A stretch of DNA of 10,116 nt. Origin: Agrocybe praecox (lineage: Eukaryota; Basidiomycota; Agaricomycetes; Agaricales; Agrocybaceae). The stretch's first letter is position 1. Each line of letters starts with the position of its first letter. The stretch is from the NCBI GenBank assembly GCA_964017145.1, contig CAXHKQ010000338.1, positions 1 to 10,116 of the forward strand, written 5' to 3'. Below, one piece after another: positions 1 through 8,391 of this stretch. The position numbers and the translations under genes are program-made. The notes under the pieces were generated by a model. That model searched no databases. It worked only from the letters and a program-made list of their open reading frames with translations, and was not told where the DNA came from.

Positions 1-3
1 ATA

Positions 4-30
4 CAGGGTGACCAGAAATAACCCGGACAA
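4..30 (+). repeat. Left terminal inverted repeat of the mariner element
   Basis: These 27 bp pair with 1093-1120. The only difference is one extra G in the run of G near the outer end of the right copy. The outer CAGGGTG is shared with the start of the second element at 8675 and is typical of mariner-like ends. Confidence 0.92.
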
Positions 31-239
31 CATTTGGGACAGGCTGCCATGGTGGTTACTTATCGCAGCAAAATTTTTTTGCGTTTGTTGTGTTCTCTAA
101 GAATATATGTATCTGACATTTTCTCAAAACCCAGTTAGAAGCCGGTCCTTCATAGTTTGGTACGATGGCGAAAAAATGAAGTGCTAAAATGGATCTGTTT
201 TAGTGTATTTCAGTGTAAAAAAACGAACATTTGAGATCG

Positions 240-1002
240 CGCTCGTGAGATCGGAAGGAATCGAGAATCGGGGCGGAAAAGCGAAATTTGTGAACATATA
301 ATCAGGGCATACAAGCCACAAAAAGTTCAGCACCTTTCTTTTGAAAAACAAGGGAGTGAGGCCTCAAAGGAATAAAAATTAAATATCTGTGCCGCTGCTC
401 GGAAATTTTAGTGTATTTCATTCAAAGACGAAAAAATCCTTAATGTTGAACAAGGGCACAATCATAAAAACGACCGAAACATGTACACTGGACGTCCCAG
501 CAACTATGCAGTCTATGAAAATTGTCAAAACCCGCAGTCCGTCACAGTTAGGACTGGAATTGGCGCCAATGTCAAATATGCCTTGTTTTCGTGGAAAAGG
601 GTCTTAAATTCAACCAAAGAAGAATAACCAGACCTTCTTCAGGGCATCAAGCTTCCGTGGGCCCATCATAACTTTTGCGACGCACTTTAGACATTCCAAC
701 AGATCTTTGCGCCGGCCCACTAGGTGAAATTGTAAATGGCGTGAAAAATACGTGATTTTATATCTTCTGCAGAATGACGCCCCTACTCGGCTGATTTTAA
801 ATCCGATAGATTGCAGTGTGTGGCAAATTTGACGGTCAAGGACGTGTTCAAAAACACACAAACTGTTGGAGGCCTTGATGCAATCGTTGCGACAGGAGGG
901 GCCGTTTATCGCAAAAAAAGGAGCGGCATTCCGCACAAATTTTCGCGGAGCGTTTAGGGGCTCTACATCGCCACTCAAGGAAGCCACTACGAAACCGACT
1001 AG
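240..1002 (+). pseudogene. Mariner-like transposase pseudogene
   Basis: No single frame is open, but plus-strand fragments line up in order with a Tc1/mariner transposase, the enzyme that cuts and pastes the element at TA sites. Around 421-480 is a KDEKILNVEQGHNHKNDR block holding the first catalytic Asp (codon 427-429). At 582-617 the frame has shifted and reads LVFVEKGLKFNQ. At 697-720 is QQIFAPAH, the relic of the second catalytic block; the residue that is normally Asp reads Ile there, and a stop follows. The third block appears as SADF and then, after a one-base shift, LNPIDCSVW, with Asp at 809-811 and then SKTHKLLEAL. A C-terminal IATQGSHYE block ends at the stop 1000-1002. The N-terminal DNA-binding part is barely visible in about 240-390. 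What I see are the motifs; the family assignment rests on known mariner conservation. The gene is clearly non-functional. Confidence 0.85.
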
Positions 1003-1092
1003 ATTTTCGAAAAGCCAAAGGTTGAATTGAAGTTTTTCATTTTTAGATGTTGTTATTATTCGTTCAATTGAAGGAGCTACGCTACAAAACGC

Positions 1093-1120
1093 TTGTCCGG
1101 GTTATTTCTGGTCACCCCTG
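1093..1120 (-). repeat. Right terminal inverted repeat of the mariner element
   Basis: This is the reverse complement of 4-30 with a single-base insertion (GGGG against GGG), followed directly by TA at 1121-1122. The near identity of the two ends contrasts with the decayed interior. Confidence 0.92.
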
Positions 1121-2200
1121 TATGTGCGAAATCTGTGCCGTGCACGATCGCTTAATTCCGAATGCAACAAATTGTTGCGTGCAACATAAGCACACGCTCA
1201 CATTCATACATTATGTACACGGCTACTGTCGGTGCGGTTCCTAGTGCAGAGGTATTACGACATTACATAAAATGTATATCACAGTGTTCAGCACTAGGGT
1301 CAATATATAAACTCAACGCACATGAATGCAAGTGTACTACATGGTTCATTATATCCCACGAAAATCTGTTGTCTTTGGACACCACTCTCAAAATCTATCT
1401 ATATAGATAAAACTGAATTCCGTTTCTGTTTGTTTGTCTGTTTGTTTGTAATGCATGGCCGGCTAAACGGCTCAACCGCATCTGCATGACATTTCATCAA
1501 GTTATGCCTAAAACAAAAATCGCAATTTGTTGTTCAAAACTTCGTACCTGCTATTTGGGCACCGAAGATGATGCACGTAGTCGACGCCTAAATGTGTCAG
1601 TTACTCACGAAAACATCAATAAATCCACCGCATAATTTCGGAAACAGAAAAGTTAGGAAGCCGTAGATTCCTGATACCCCTAAGATATGAAAACAATATT
1701 TGGACGTTCATACGATTTTGGAAATGCGATAGCTTTTTGCGGAAAGGGTGCCGCAAAAACTCAAAATGAATTGGGCTACGTTCTTGTTCGTATTTGGTCC
1801 TCATTGACTATTATTATTCTCCAAATTCAAAATTGTGTCTCCAGGAAATGAATAAGGAATTATAAATAGCGAAAAAGAGCATTTTTCAATGGTTAGCGAC
1901 AAATACGTTCCGAAGGTGATCGTAATATTTCAGGATCGCAGGATTTAGGATCTTTGTTTTGAAGGAGGCTATGTAGAGGATTAAAACAATTTGTCATCGA
2001 AAAGTTGGTGTTTTCATAATTTGTTCCCGGGACTTGATGAACCAAGTAGTATAAGTAGAATATATATTCTGAACACATGCGCCCCATTGACAGCCATTGA
2101 ATCTGTGTGGTTGGTTTCGACGCGGTGTGTTGTGACTTTGCACATGTGGTTTTCGGTCACCACACACTGCCGCACACACTGCCTGCCGTTGACGGTACGG
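1121..2200. other. AT-rich non-coding stretch, no gene seen
   Basis: No reading frame here has a recognisable domain or a convincing exon structure; the open stretches are all under about 85 codons. A TATATAAA string near 1303-1310 and a short palindrome around GCAACAAATTGTTGC (near 1163-1177) are the only obvious small motifs. A repeat-like segment at 1391-1505 is listed separately. From about 2050 the sequence becomes richer in CpG and CA/TG. Confidence 0.5.
1391..1505 (+). repeat. Probable interspersed-repeat fragment with TTTG/TCTG tract
   Basis: A 12-bp palindrome ATCTATATAGAT (1397-1408) is followed by a TCTG/TTTG tetranucleotide tract (1424-1449). Next comes a segment reading roughly 'cggctaaacggctcaaccgcat...gacatttcatcaa'. 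This order (palindromic AT stretch, CTGT/TTTG run, then a motif like 'aaac-gctgaaccgatttgatgaaattt') recurs in many arthropod genomes, as I remember it often within Helitron-like elements. The resemblance is from memory and imperfect, and no element boundaries were found, so class and extent are uncertain. Confidence 0.35.
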
Positions 2201-2720
2201 CAGCCTGACCCCTATGGCGATTGGTGAACCGCGCGCATTGGTGCTCGCGAAACGTTGTGCTCGCCCGAGCCGTGTTCTGTCAATATCGATCTACGCGAAC
2301 TGGAGCCCACAGGTAATTGACAAGTTCGACACGATTATAATTTGGTTTCGTCTTGGTCGGCGGCGTCAACGGCGGCGGTGGCGGCGCTTTTTGGATGTGG
2401 TGACGACGGTTTTCGTGACGCGTTTCGCATTCACGAGTTTGGTTTGAATTGCAGTTTAATTGAGCGCACGCGGCGGGCCTAATGAATATACACTAGAGTA
2501 AGTTGTATAGACCGTACCGTACGTACTGTGTCGGCAGTTTTTGCTCGAGCGCTTGATGTAATGTCGTCGCAGTCACTCAGTCGGTGACGTGGCGTAACAC
2601 ATTCTGTCCGATACGAAAGCCGCAGCACTCCAATTAGAATGCGTATACCGTAGAAATTTGGGTCGTTTTGAAAACCGCAAGTGAATTCCGAAAAGCGAAA
2701 CGCTGACGTCGCTGATGGCG

Positions 2721-2736
2721 CACACACACACACACA
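2721..2736. repeat. (CA)8 microsatellite
   Basis: Eight uninterrupted CA units followed by TATA. Confidence 0.9.
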
Positions 2737-2967
2737 TATACACTATACCAAACACGTTGCCATCGACCGGCAATCGGACGCACATCTCCTCCACTTCTCA
2801 AAATGTCATTAAAACAAATTTCTTTAATGATGACATTTGTACTACCGTCGCCTCTTGCGACGACCGATCAGTCGCAACATATCCATCCGTTCAACATGTC
2901 GCTTCTTCGGCAACAGCAGCCGCGGCAGCCCACAACGAATGCCGAGCTGCCGCGTCTCCGTCGGTTA

Positions 2968-2994
2968 TGTGTGTGAGTGTGTGTGTATGTATGT
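2968..2994. repeat. Imperfect (TG)n microsatellite
   Basis: TG units interrupted by GA and TA, about 27 bp. Confidence 0.8.
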
Positions 2995-4381
2995 TCGTAT
3001 CGCACCACCAAGCGCTGCTTGTTATACAAATTGCCAAATTAACTCGCCAGTCTATGCATACCAGCAGCATATGCTCGACTGTTTCATATTCGTTATGTCT
3101 GTAGTATGTCTGTGCCGATCGCTGATTTTCGCATACAGAGACAGACCGATCAGCGCCAACATGCGATGGCGACACATGCACGCACGCACAATATGTCACC
3201 ATACGATAAATCATAAGAAATTAATTATTGCGCGAAATGTCTTGGTGAACAGACCAGCCGAGCAATAAAACCGCAGACCGAGTGAGATTGAAATGGAAGG
3301 CGGCGGAGGATTTGTGTGTGTTGTTGTTCATCACCATCAATACACTCATCATCTCGATCATCGAAATGTGCGCACACAATCAAACAGAGGCCCAAATCGA
3401 TACAGTATTATTACACTTAATAAAAGATTGTGGAAGGCATTATCCAATAAACTGTACATTTATGGCAAATGTCGGCACAATATAAATCGAATAATATGTA
3501 AATACCTACGACGACGACTCCGGAGATATTTCTGTGTTTGAGTGCGAGAGTGTGTCGGTCGTGTCGTGGCAGTCGGCGCAGAAGGAGAAAAACCTTTGGC
3601 ACTCGCATACGACGGACGGTTGACCGATTGAGTGTTAACGGTCGTGCTCGCATGCTCGTGTTCATCGATTTATTTACATATCGTGTGCGTGGATTGGTGT
3701 AATGTCCATCCATATCCATATGTGTGTGCTATGGTTATGAATGTGCCCAACCGCATTGAACACGAGAGTGTGCGCGAGCCATCACATTTTTGGCCCACCA
3801 TCGCGGCGCTCAGCTTTGCTGTTCAGACCACTGCTGCGGTTCGCGTGTGCATTGAACACGCGCGTAATGACCGCACACACGCCAAGTAACACAATTTCTT
3901 CATTAATTTATTATGTGTGTGTTTGTGTGCCCCAGTGAATGCGGTTATGCACGGCAGCCGCCGCCGCCGCCGGCAGTTCTCTGCTCGATTACGTCAAGCC
4001 CATGCCATATAGATTAATAAAAGCGTGCAGCACGGATGCTGAACATTCCGCACATCCATCAAACACACATACCACACAAACGCACTGCTGCTGGGCTGTC
4101 GTGCGACCGGACCGGCCGCCGCACACACAGCCGACAACAGAAGCATTTATTATTACGTTATATTATGATGGTGGAAGTAAAAGTGCGCTCGCCGATCAAC
4201 GGCGACGGCGGACGTGCACGCGCGTGCGCCCAGTACACGCACGAATACACACGACACCAAACAACAATTAGGCGTGTGCACGCCGCGCGAGAAGCTCGGT
4301 GTGGTCGTCCGCGTCCGTGCCGTGCGACTTGCGATTTTTTCCGTGTTTCGCGCGGCCAAATGATGAGTGTGTGTTCGCATG

Positions 4382-4394
4382 GCTGCTGCTGCTG

Positions 4395-4430
<36 letters not shown>
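4382..4430. repeat. Compound (GCT)5-(GT)n microsatellite
   Basis: Five GCT units run directly into about 17 TG units. The same two motifs occur in the opposite order at 5468-5603. Confidence 0.95.
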
Positions 4431-4433
<3 letters not shown>

Positions 4434-4663
4434 GAAGGGGGCGGAGGACCAATGCGCGCGCGGTCGAGGTTAATTGTGTGGTGGTTCGCATGTGTGTTCA
4501 ACATCGCCCATTTTTAGTTAATTAAAGTCGTTCACCGTCTCGGCAAGACGACGGAGGCACACACCAGCCGACCAGAGACCAACAACCTAAGCAATATCGA
4601 ATTGATTCGTCAGCCCAACTGGTGCGGTGTGGTGTGAGTGTGTTGATTCATATTATTCGCAGC

Positions 4664-4971
4664 GTTGACAAGGGATGAGTACGGAGTTGATAGAAGCAAT
4701 CAAAAGTTTCTTTCAGGGTAGAAAACAGATGTAAAATAAAGATATACGTGTGACAGGATCCTTGTGCCATTGTGCCGGAGGTAATTAGCAGTTCAAGATT
4801 GACATTGTGTATGGGATATGTTAATATCGTAATATGGCATCTTTTACTGGCTACAACTTTTCAGGAAGAGCCCTCATCAAGAATCCTGACCCACGTATAT
4901 TTTTATTTTGCATCTAGTTCTACTTCTACTTTGATTGCTTCCATCAACTCCCAACTCTTCCCTTGTTCAGC
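4664..4971. repeat. Long imperfect inverted duplication (potential hairpin)
   Basis: The left arm 4664-4764 matches the reverse complement of the right arm 4878-4971, separated by about 113 nt. The outer block (left 4664-4704, containing GAAGCAATCAAA) matches its partner at about 36 of 42 positions. The inner block (left 4727-4764, containing ATATACGTG and CAGGAT) matches at about 33 of 38. Between the blocks the left arm has a few extra bases. A transcript crossing the region in either direction could fold into a stem of roughly 95 bp with internal mismatches. No clear target-site duplication flanks it, so it may be an inverted duplication, a foldback element or the source of a hairpin RNA. 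Flanking DNA is CpG-rich while the arms are more AT-rich. No protein-coding signal is seen in the arms. Confidence 0.85.
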
Positions 4972-5040
4972 ATGTGGACACAGGATCGCAATCATCGCGG
5001 CGTCGCGTCACTAAAACCATCATCAGTGCGCTCGCTCCAA

Positions 5041-5068
5041 GTGTGTGTGTGTGTGTGCGTGTGTGTGC
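5041..5068. repeat. (GT)n microsatellite
   Basis: GT units with a single GC interruption. Confidence 0.9.
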
Positions 5069-5134
5069 TCTACTTTGCAGCAGGTATTATACGTATTTAA
5101 TCTGCGAAAGCTGATCGGATTTGATCGGAGCAGC

Positions 5135-5149
5135 GACGACGACGACGAC
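5135..5149. repeat. (GAC)5 trinucleotide repeat
   Basis: Five GAC units. A similar (GAC/ACG)n run occurs in the 5' UTR just before the start codon at 7357. Confidence 0.85.
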
Positions 5150-5187
5150 TGGCGATCGCGTGCATCAGCGCGGCGCTCAGCACTCGA

Positions 5188-5217
5188 ACGCATTTCGTAA
5201 TATGTTCCGAAATGCGT
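5188..5217. repeat. Perfect 10-bp inverted repeat with 10-nt loop
   Basis: ACGCATTTCG at 5188-5197 pairs perfectly with CGAAATGCGT at 5208-5217. The right arm overlaps a donor-like CGTAAGTAT sequence (from 5215). It may be a protein-binding palindrome or a small stem-loop; nothing else marks its role. Confidence 0.8.
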
Positions 5218-5466
5218 AAGTATGTAATAATGATCTCTGCGTATTGCGCTCGGCGCGATGAGGAGCTCCGTATGATTGTTGTGCGTTTTTTTCACTCTGT
5301 TGAGCGTGTTGTTTTTTTGTACTCCTCATAGCAGGCAGACTTTATACAGAGCAACAGAGCAGCATACACATAATCCGCTTACATTGGCTGTACGTCGTAC
5401 GCTGGGAGAAATGTGTGAAAAAATGTGGAAACTTGCAGATAGTGCGTGCGTGCCGGCTGGCTGGAT

Positions 5467-5467
<1 letters not shown>

Positions 5468-5562
<95 letters not shown>

Positions 5563-5603
5563 TGTGTGTGTGTGTGTATGTATGTTGCTGCTGCTGCTGC
5601 TGC
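5468..5603. repeat. Very long compound (GT)n-(TGC)6 microsatellite
   Basis: An uninterrupted run of 44 GT units (5468-5555) is followed by one TA, about ten more TG units, two TATG steps, and then six TGC units (5586-5603). Reading frames across it give poly-Cys/Val on one strand and poly-Thr/His with poly-Gln on the other; these are artefacts of the repeat, not proteins. A tract this long and pure is likely to vary in length between individuals. Confidence 0.97.
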
Positions 5604-6247
5604 ATTTGGATCGACAATTTCAGCACGTTCGGTGTGCGTTTATATAACACTTGCGCGATCGATTACGCGGTATGTCGTCGCGGAGACACGTACACGCATG
5701 CACACACGCACGCACCGTCGGGTGTGCGAAAGGGTTCTCGCGATCGTTCGTGCAAGCGGTTTGCAAATCGTGTCATGGGAAAATACGGTACGCACACGCA
5801 CACACATACATTTTAGTAGCGATATGCATGTCTCTCAAAGAAAAGCACTAACCCGACCTGGAAAAAAAGACACATCAATATTTTGCACACTCACGCAATC
5901 CCTAATGAGTATTATACTTAAGAGGCCCCGGATGAATTGCGCCAAATAGCGTCGTGTAACAGCGCGCGCAATATTGCTCTCGTGTGTCGTGTGTATGTAG
6001 CGAAATTCCCATCGACTGGAGCTAGGCAGGCATTGCGGCATAATCGCACTACAGCAGTGAAACAATTAAAGTAATTTCTCGTTGATTTATCGATGACATG
6101 AGCTCGTGGAAATTGTGCTCACGCAAAAAACGGCATGGCGCACGAATGCGCACTTTGTGAGCGCGTGGCAAGGCTGTACTGTATGCTGTATGCTGCCTGT
6201 GATGATGATGCACGTCGGCGGCAGTGTCAGAGAACACATATCAGTCG
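5604..6247. other. CpG/CA-rich non-coding stretch
   Basis: Contains short AC/GC-rich tracts (about 5688-5715 and 5788-5811). No exon, RNA gene or mobile element could be supported. It may be part of the 5' intron or upstream region of the gene at 7273-8391. Confidence 0.4.
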
Positions 6248-6910
6248 TATGCATATGAAATCGCAAAACTTGATTGATTGAAACCACCATTTGCGGACAT
6301 CGTTCTTGGAGACCTTGTATACTCTGAAATGAAATGAAATGAAATGAAATTTCATGATTATTTCGTATCTATTGTCATTCTGCACAAACCCGATAAATAA
6401 TTTTATGTCATACCAAATCCAGGGCCTTAGATATGCCGAAAAAGTTAATTCAGTCACTCAACGGCCCTGCATCTTCTGGATACAATTATGAATGGTTCTT
6501 ACGGCCAAGTATTTTCTGAGCTAAGTGTTTTATACCGAAATGCAATTTGTCCTTGAGGCTTCAATATAGGCGGAAGCATTTACCGCCGATGACATAAGCG
6601 CCGATTGTTTTAATACAAGGGGGAGTTTTATACGTCTTTGAGTCTGAAGCCAGAGTTTTAATTAGGTGGAGTTTTAAGTTATAAACCACGTTTTAATTTT
6701 GTTAGAGACAATTTTCAAGAATTCGGCATTTCTGTCTCTGCGCAACATTCCTACGCCCTTCAATATGACTTGGTCAAACTGAAGATAGGCCTACAAAATT
6801 GGAATTGCATATAGTTCAAACATTTATCTACCAATTTATAACATTTTAGAATGAAATATATCATCGTTTCCCTACTATCACAAATCATAAATTGTGATTT
6901 CATATGCATA
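6248..6910. mobile_element. Candidate non-autonomous DNA element (MITE-like), about 660 bp
   Basis: TATGCATATGAAATC at 6248-6262 is repeated perfectly in inverted orientation at 6896-6910. The match continues as 18 of 19 bases if one mismatch is allowed. The outermost bases are TA on both sides, as expected for a TA target duplication. The interval is markedly more AT-rich than the CpG-rich DNA on both sides, and the composition changes close to the repeats. Inside are a (GAAAT)5 run, several GAGTTTTA-type words and a subterminal hairpin (ATCACAA...TTGTGAT, about 6878-6898), but no transposase. The reading is an inference from structure; no known family was recognised. Confidence 0.55.
6326..6350. 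repeat. (GAAAT)5 pentanucleotide repeat
   Basis: Five exact GAAAT units, followed by TTCAT, which makes a local palindrome ATGAAATTTCAT at its end. It lies within the AT-rich block 6248-6910. Confidence 0.95.
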
Positions 6911-7272
6911 TTACTGGTATCACACTGAAATCAACAGCAGCCAGAACGACGGCGTGTTATGATGTTAAATACGAGCGATTATGGCTTTCGGCCCGCGAGT
7001 TGATTCATCGATTCATTCCGTCGCTCGCGTACGCGTTTCGCATGCACGTGTCTTCATTTTGTGCATTATCGCATCTTGCGTGTGAGATGTATGCACTAAT
7101 GCACTGTGCACTTGCGTGTGTGCTCAATGCGAAATATAATGTTGATGTTCTTGCCGTTCGGAGTGTCGAGCGGAGTGGGCTATGCGTTTGCGTTGTGCAA
7201 TTGCTTATTGCTTTGATGCGCATTACAAATGTTCGTGTGAATCCTGATCGCAATTGTTCTCCCCATTTTCAG
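6911..7272 (+). other. Probable 3' end of a 5' UTR intron
   Basis: Ends in TTCTCCCCATTTTCAG (7257-7272), a strong pyrimidine tract plus AG acceptor. An open frame crosses this point (6904-7317), but its product is Cys/Ala-rich and unremarkable, and it ends in the TAG at 7315, so I do not consider it coding. The sequence has repeated TGCAC/GTGCA and CGCATG words. Where this intron begins is not clear. Confidence 0.5.
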
Positions 7273-7356
7273 CACGCCCAGCGCTCAGCAGAAAAACACG
7301 GAACCTTGGACGGCTAGCCTACTCCCAGGGCCGACGGCCGACGACGACGACGAATC
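7273..7356 (+). other. 5' UTR part of the first coding exon
   Basis: Follows the acceptor at 7271-7272 and runs to the start codon. It contains no ATG and has an in-frame TAG at 7315-7317, 42 bases before the chosen start, so translation cannot continue in this frame from an upstream exon. A (GAC/ACG)n run lies just before the start codon. Confidence 0.6.
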
Positions 7357-8391
7357 ATGGACGAGAAAGGTGAGCACTCTTGATTTATTGTATAGTATTG
7401 AAATTGCATTCGCTATAATACGATTATTGTTTACACATTTCGCATTCCACATCAGCGGAATCTCCATTTCTGCAGTCGCCGCGGACGATTCGGGCCCGAC
7501 TCAATTACGACCCTCCGCCCACACGATCGAATGTGACCATTCGGTCAACCCATCAGTTCATCACCGACAAGTACAATCCGATTCCGTTGTCGCCGCGGTC
7601 GATTCGCGGAACGATTCCGGCCCCCGAAACAGCCGCAGCCAAAAATCAACAACATGCGGAACAATCTGAGCGGTATGATGATTTCGGAAACGCTCCGGAG
7701 ACGGCCGGAACAGCCGCGACAGCAACTTCGAATATTGCCGAATTGAAAAACGATTTCATGCAACGCAAGGAGGAACGCGAACAGTTTTCCAAAGAGTTCT
7801 CCGACTATTTGCAAAATGTCATGCATTCCAATGATCGCGCTCAGCCAGTTGTCCAACATGTTTTCGATGAAGCCATTCACGTCGAGTCCGCGCGGGCTCC
7901 GGAGCTGTTGCTGGACGACAATATGCCTATCGAGCAGCAGCAGATCGGAACGGATCGAGATCGAGGCCGGGAAGAGATGGTGGCACTCGATCACAAACAA
8001 AAGCCGCCGCCGCAGCAACGAAAGACCACCATCGAGATTCCCATGCTCGACATCGAATCGCCGCTCCGACTCGAACCCGGCAAGAAACCCACGTACCTCA
8101 ACAACAACCGATGCGGTGCCGATTCCTCGGTGCCGGGCACCAGTCGCCTCTTCGACTCGGCACGCGCGCGCAAATTCATGGCCGAGCAGCAGCGCAAGCG
8201 GCGAGCGGCCAAATCGGCCGACGCCGTTGCCAAGCAGACGTTGGCCGAGCGCAAGCGACGGCTGGCCGAGCTGGAGCGCCACACGCGGCAGATCGTGCAG
8301 CGGAATGTGTGCAAGAATGCGGCGCGAAGCGCACGCAGGGCTCGTAATGTGCCGGAGATTCTGATGCTGACGGCGCGAGAGCCGGAGATTG
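7357..8391 (+). CDS. Unidentified coiled-coil, basic protein; N-terminal 316 residues, two exons (7357-7369, 7456-8391)
   Basis: The start ATG at 7357 sits in AATCATGG and is the first ATG after the acceptor. Thirteen coding bases join across an 86-bp intron to a 936-bp exon, with no stop through 316 codons. The exon ends in phase 1 at ATTG|GTAAGC. Seen in the protein: a proline/serine-rich N-terminus with four Ser-Pro pairs and two copies of SPR(T/S)IR (residues 12-17 and 50-55); a charged helical stretch at about 98-127 (AELKNDFMQRKEEREQFSKE); a PPPQQ segment near 188-192; and a strongly basic, Ala/Arg/Lys-rich probable long helix at about 238-300, with RKRR (251-254) and KRR (271-273) clusters that could serve as a nuclear signal or a nucleic-acid or microtubule contact. 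No signal peptide or membrane segment is visible. I do not recognise the family; a scaffold or cytoskeletal role would be a guess. The C-terminus is missing, since the gene continues after a further intron. The real exon is supported by the long frame, the clean splice sites and the sharp GC contrast with the introns. Confidence 0.78.
7370..7455 (+). other. Intron 1 within the coding sequence (86 bp)
   Basis: Starts GTGAGC after AAAG and ends CATTCCACATCAG. It is AT-rich compared with both exons and short, as is common in insects. A second AG lies 20 bases downstream (7474-7475, TTCTGCAG). Using it would shift the frame and stop at 7669, so the upstream AG is preferred. Confidence 0.75.

Larger units (their letters stand above)
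4..1120 (+). mobile_element. Degenerate Tc1/mariner-type DNA transposon, complete end to end
   Basis: The element starts with CAGGGTGACCAGAAATAACC at position 4, and the reverse complement of the same sequence closes it at 1120. A TA dinucleotide sits on each side (2-3 and 1121-1122), which is the target duplication expected of the Tc1/mariner superfamily. The length, about 1.12 kb, is close to a full mariner. Between the ends lies a relic transposase in plus orientation. The relic has at least three frame changes and many stops, so the copy is an old, immobile fossil. The left end lies at the very start of the window, so nothing can be said about DNA to its left. I am confident of the superfamily; the exact family (spacing of the catalytic residues) cannot be fixed by eye. 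Confidence 0.9.
2201..4380. other. CpG- and CA/TG-rich non-coding region, possible upstream regulatory DNA or 5' intron
   Basis: About 2.2 kb dominated by CA/TG runs and CpG-containing words. Many frames stay open by chance because stops are rare in such sequence, but their products are low-complexity strings rich in Cys/Val, His/Thr or Arg. Weak features are a donor-like CAG|GTAATT near 2308-2316, a 12-base word GCATTGAACACG present at 3753-3764 and again at 3849-3860, and a (GCC)n run near 3958-3972. The stretch lies upstream of the plus-strand gene that begins translation at 7357, so it may hold its promoter or part of a 5' UTR intron. No transcription start can be placed with confidence. 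Confidence 0.4.

Noticed and set aside
610..987. A 125-codon minus-strand frame inside the mariner element
   Set aside because: It is antisense to the transposase relic, whose motifs are all on the plus strand.
1299..1315. TATATAAA as a promoter TATA box
   Set aside because: No gene follows at a suitable distance, and AT-rich DNA yields this word often.
2214..3541. Several frames of 65-143 codons on both strands
   Set aside because: They overlap each other in CA/TG-rich DNA, show no domain, and have no supporting splice structure.
4036..4517. Overlapping frames of 72-145 codons around the GCT/GT repeat
   Set aside because: Low-complexity products driven by CpG and GT repeats, open on both strands at once.
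5276..5949. Open frames across the GT microsatellite giving poly-Cys/Val or poly-His/Thr/Gln proteins
   Set aside because: They are translations of a simple repeat in all frames and contain no other protein signal.
6420..6469. Inverted words CAGGGCC and GGCCCTG
   Set aside because: Only 7 bp with a 36-nt gap; too short to separate from chance.
6904..7317. A 137-codon plus-strand frame just before the gene
   Set aside because: It crosses a strong 3' splice site, begins at the end of the AT-rich element, and has no recognisable features.
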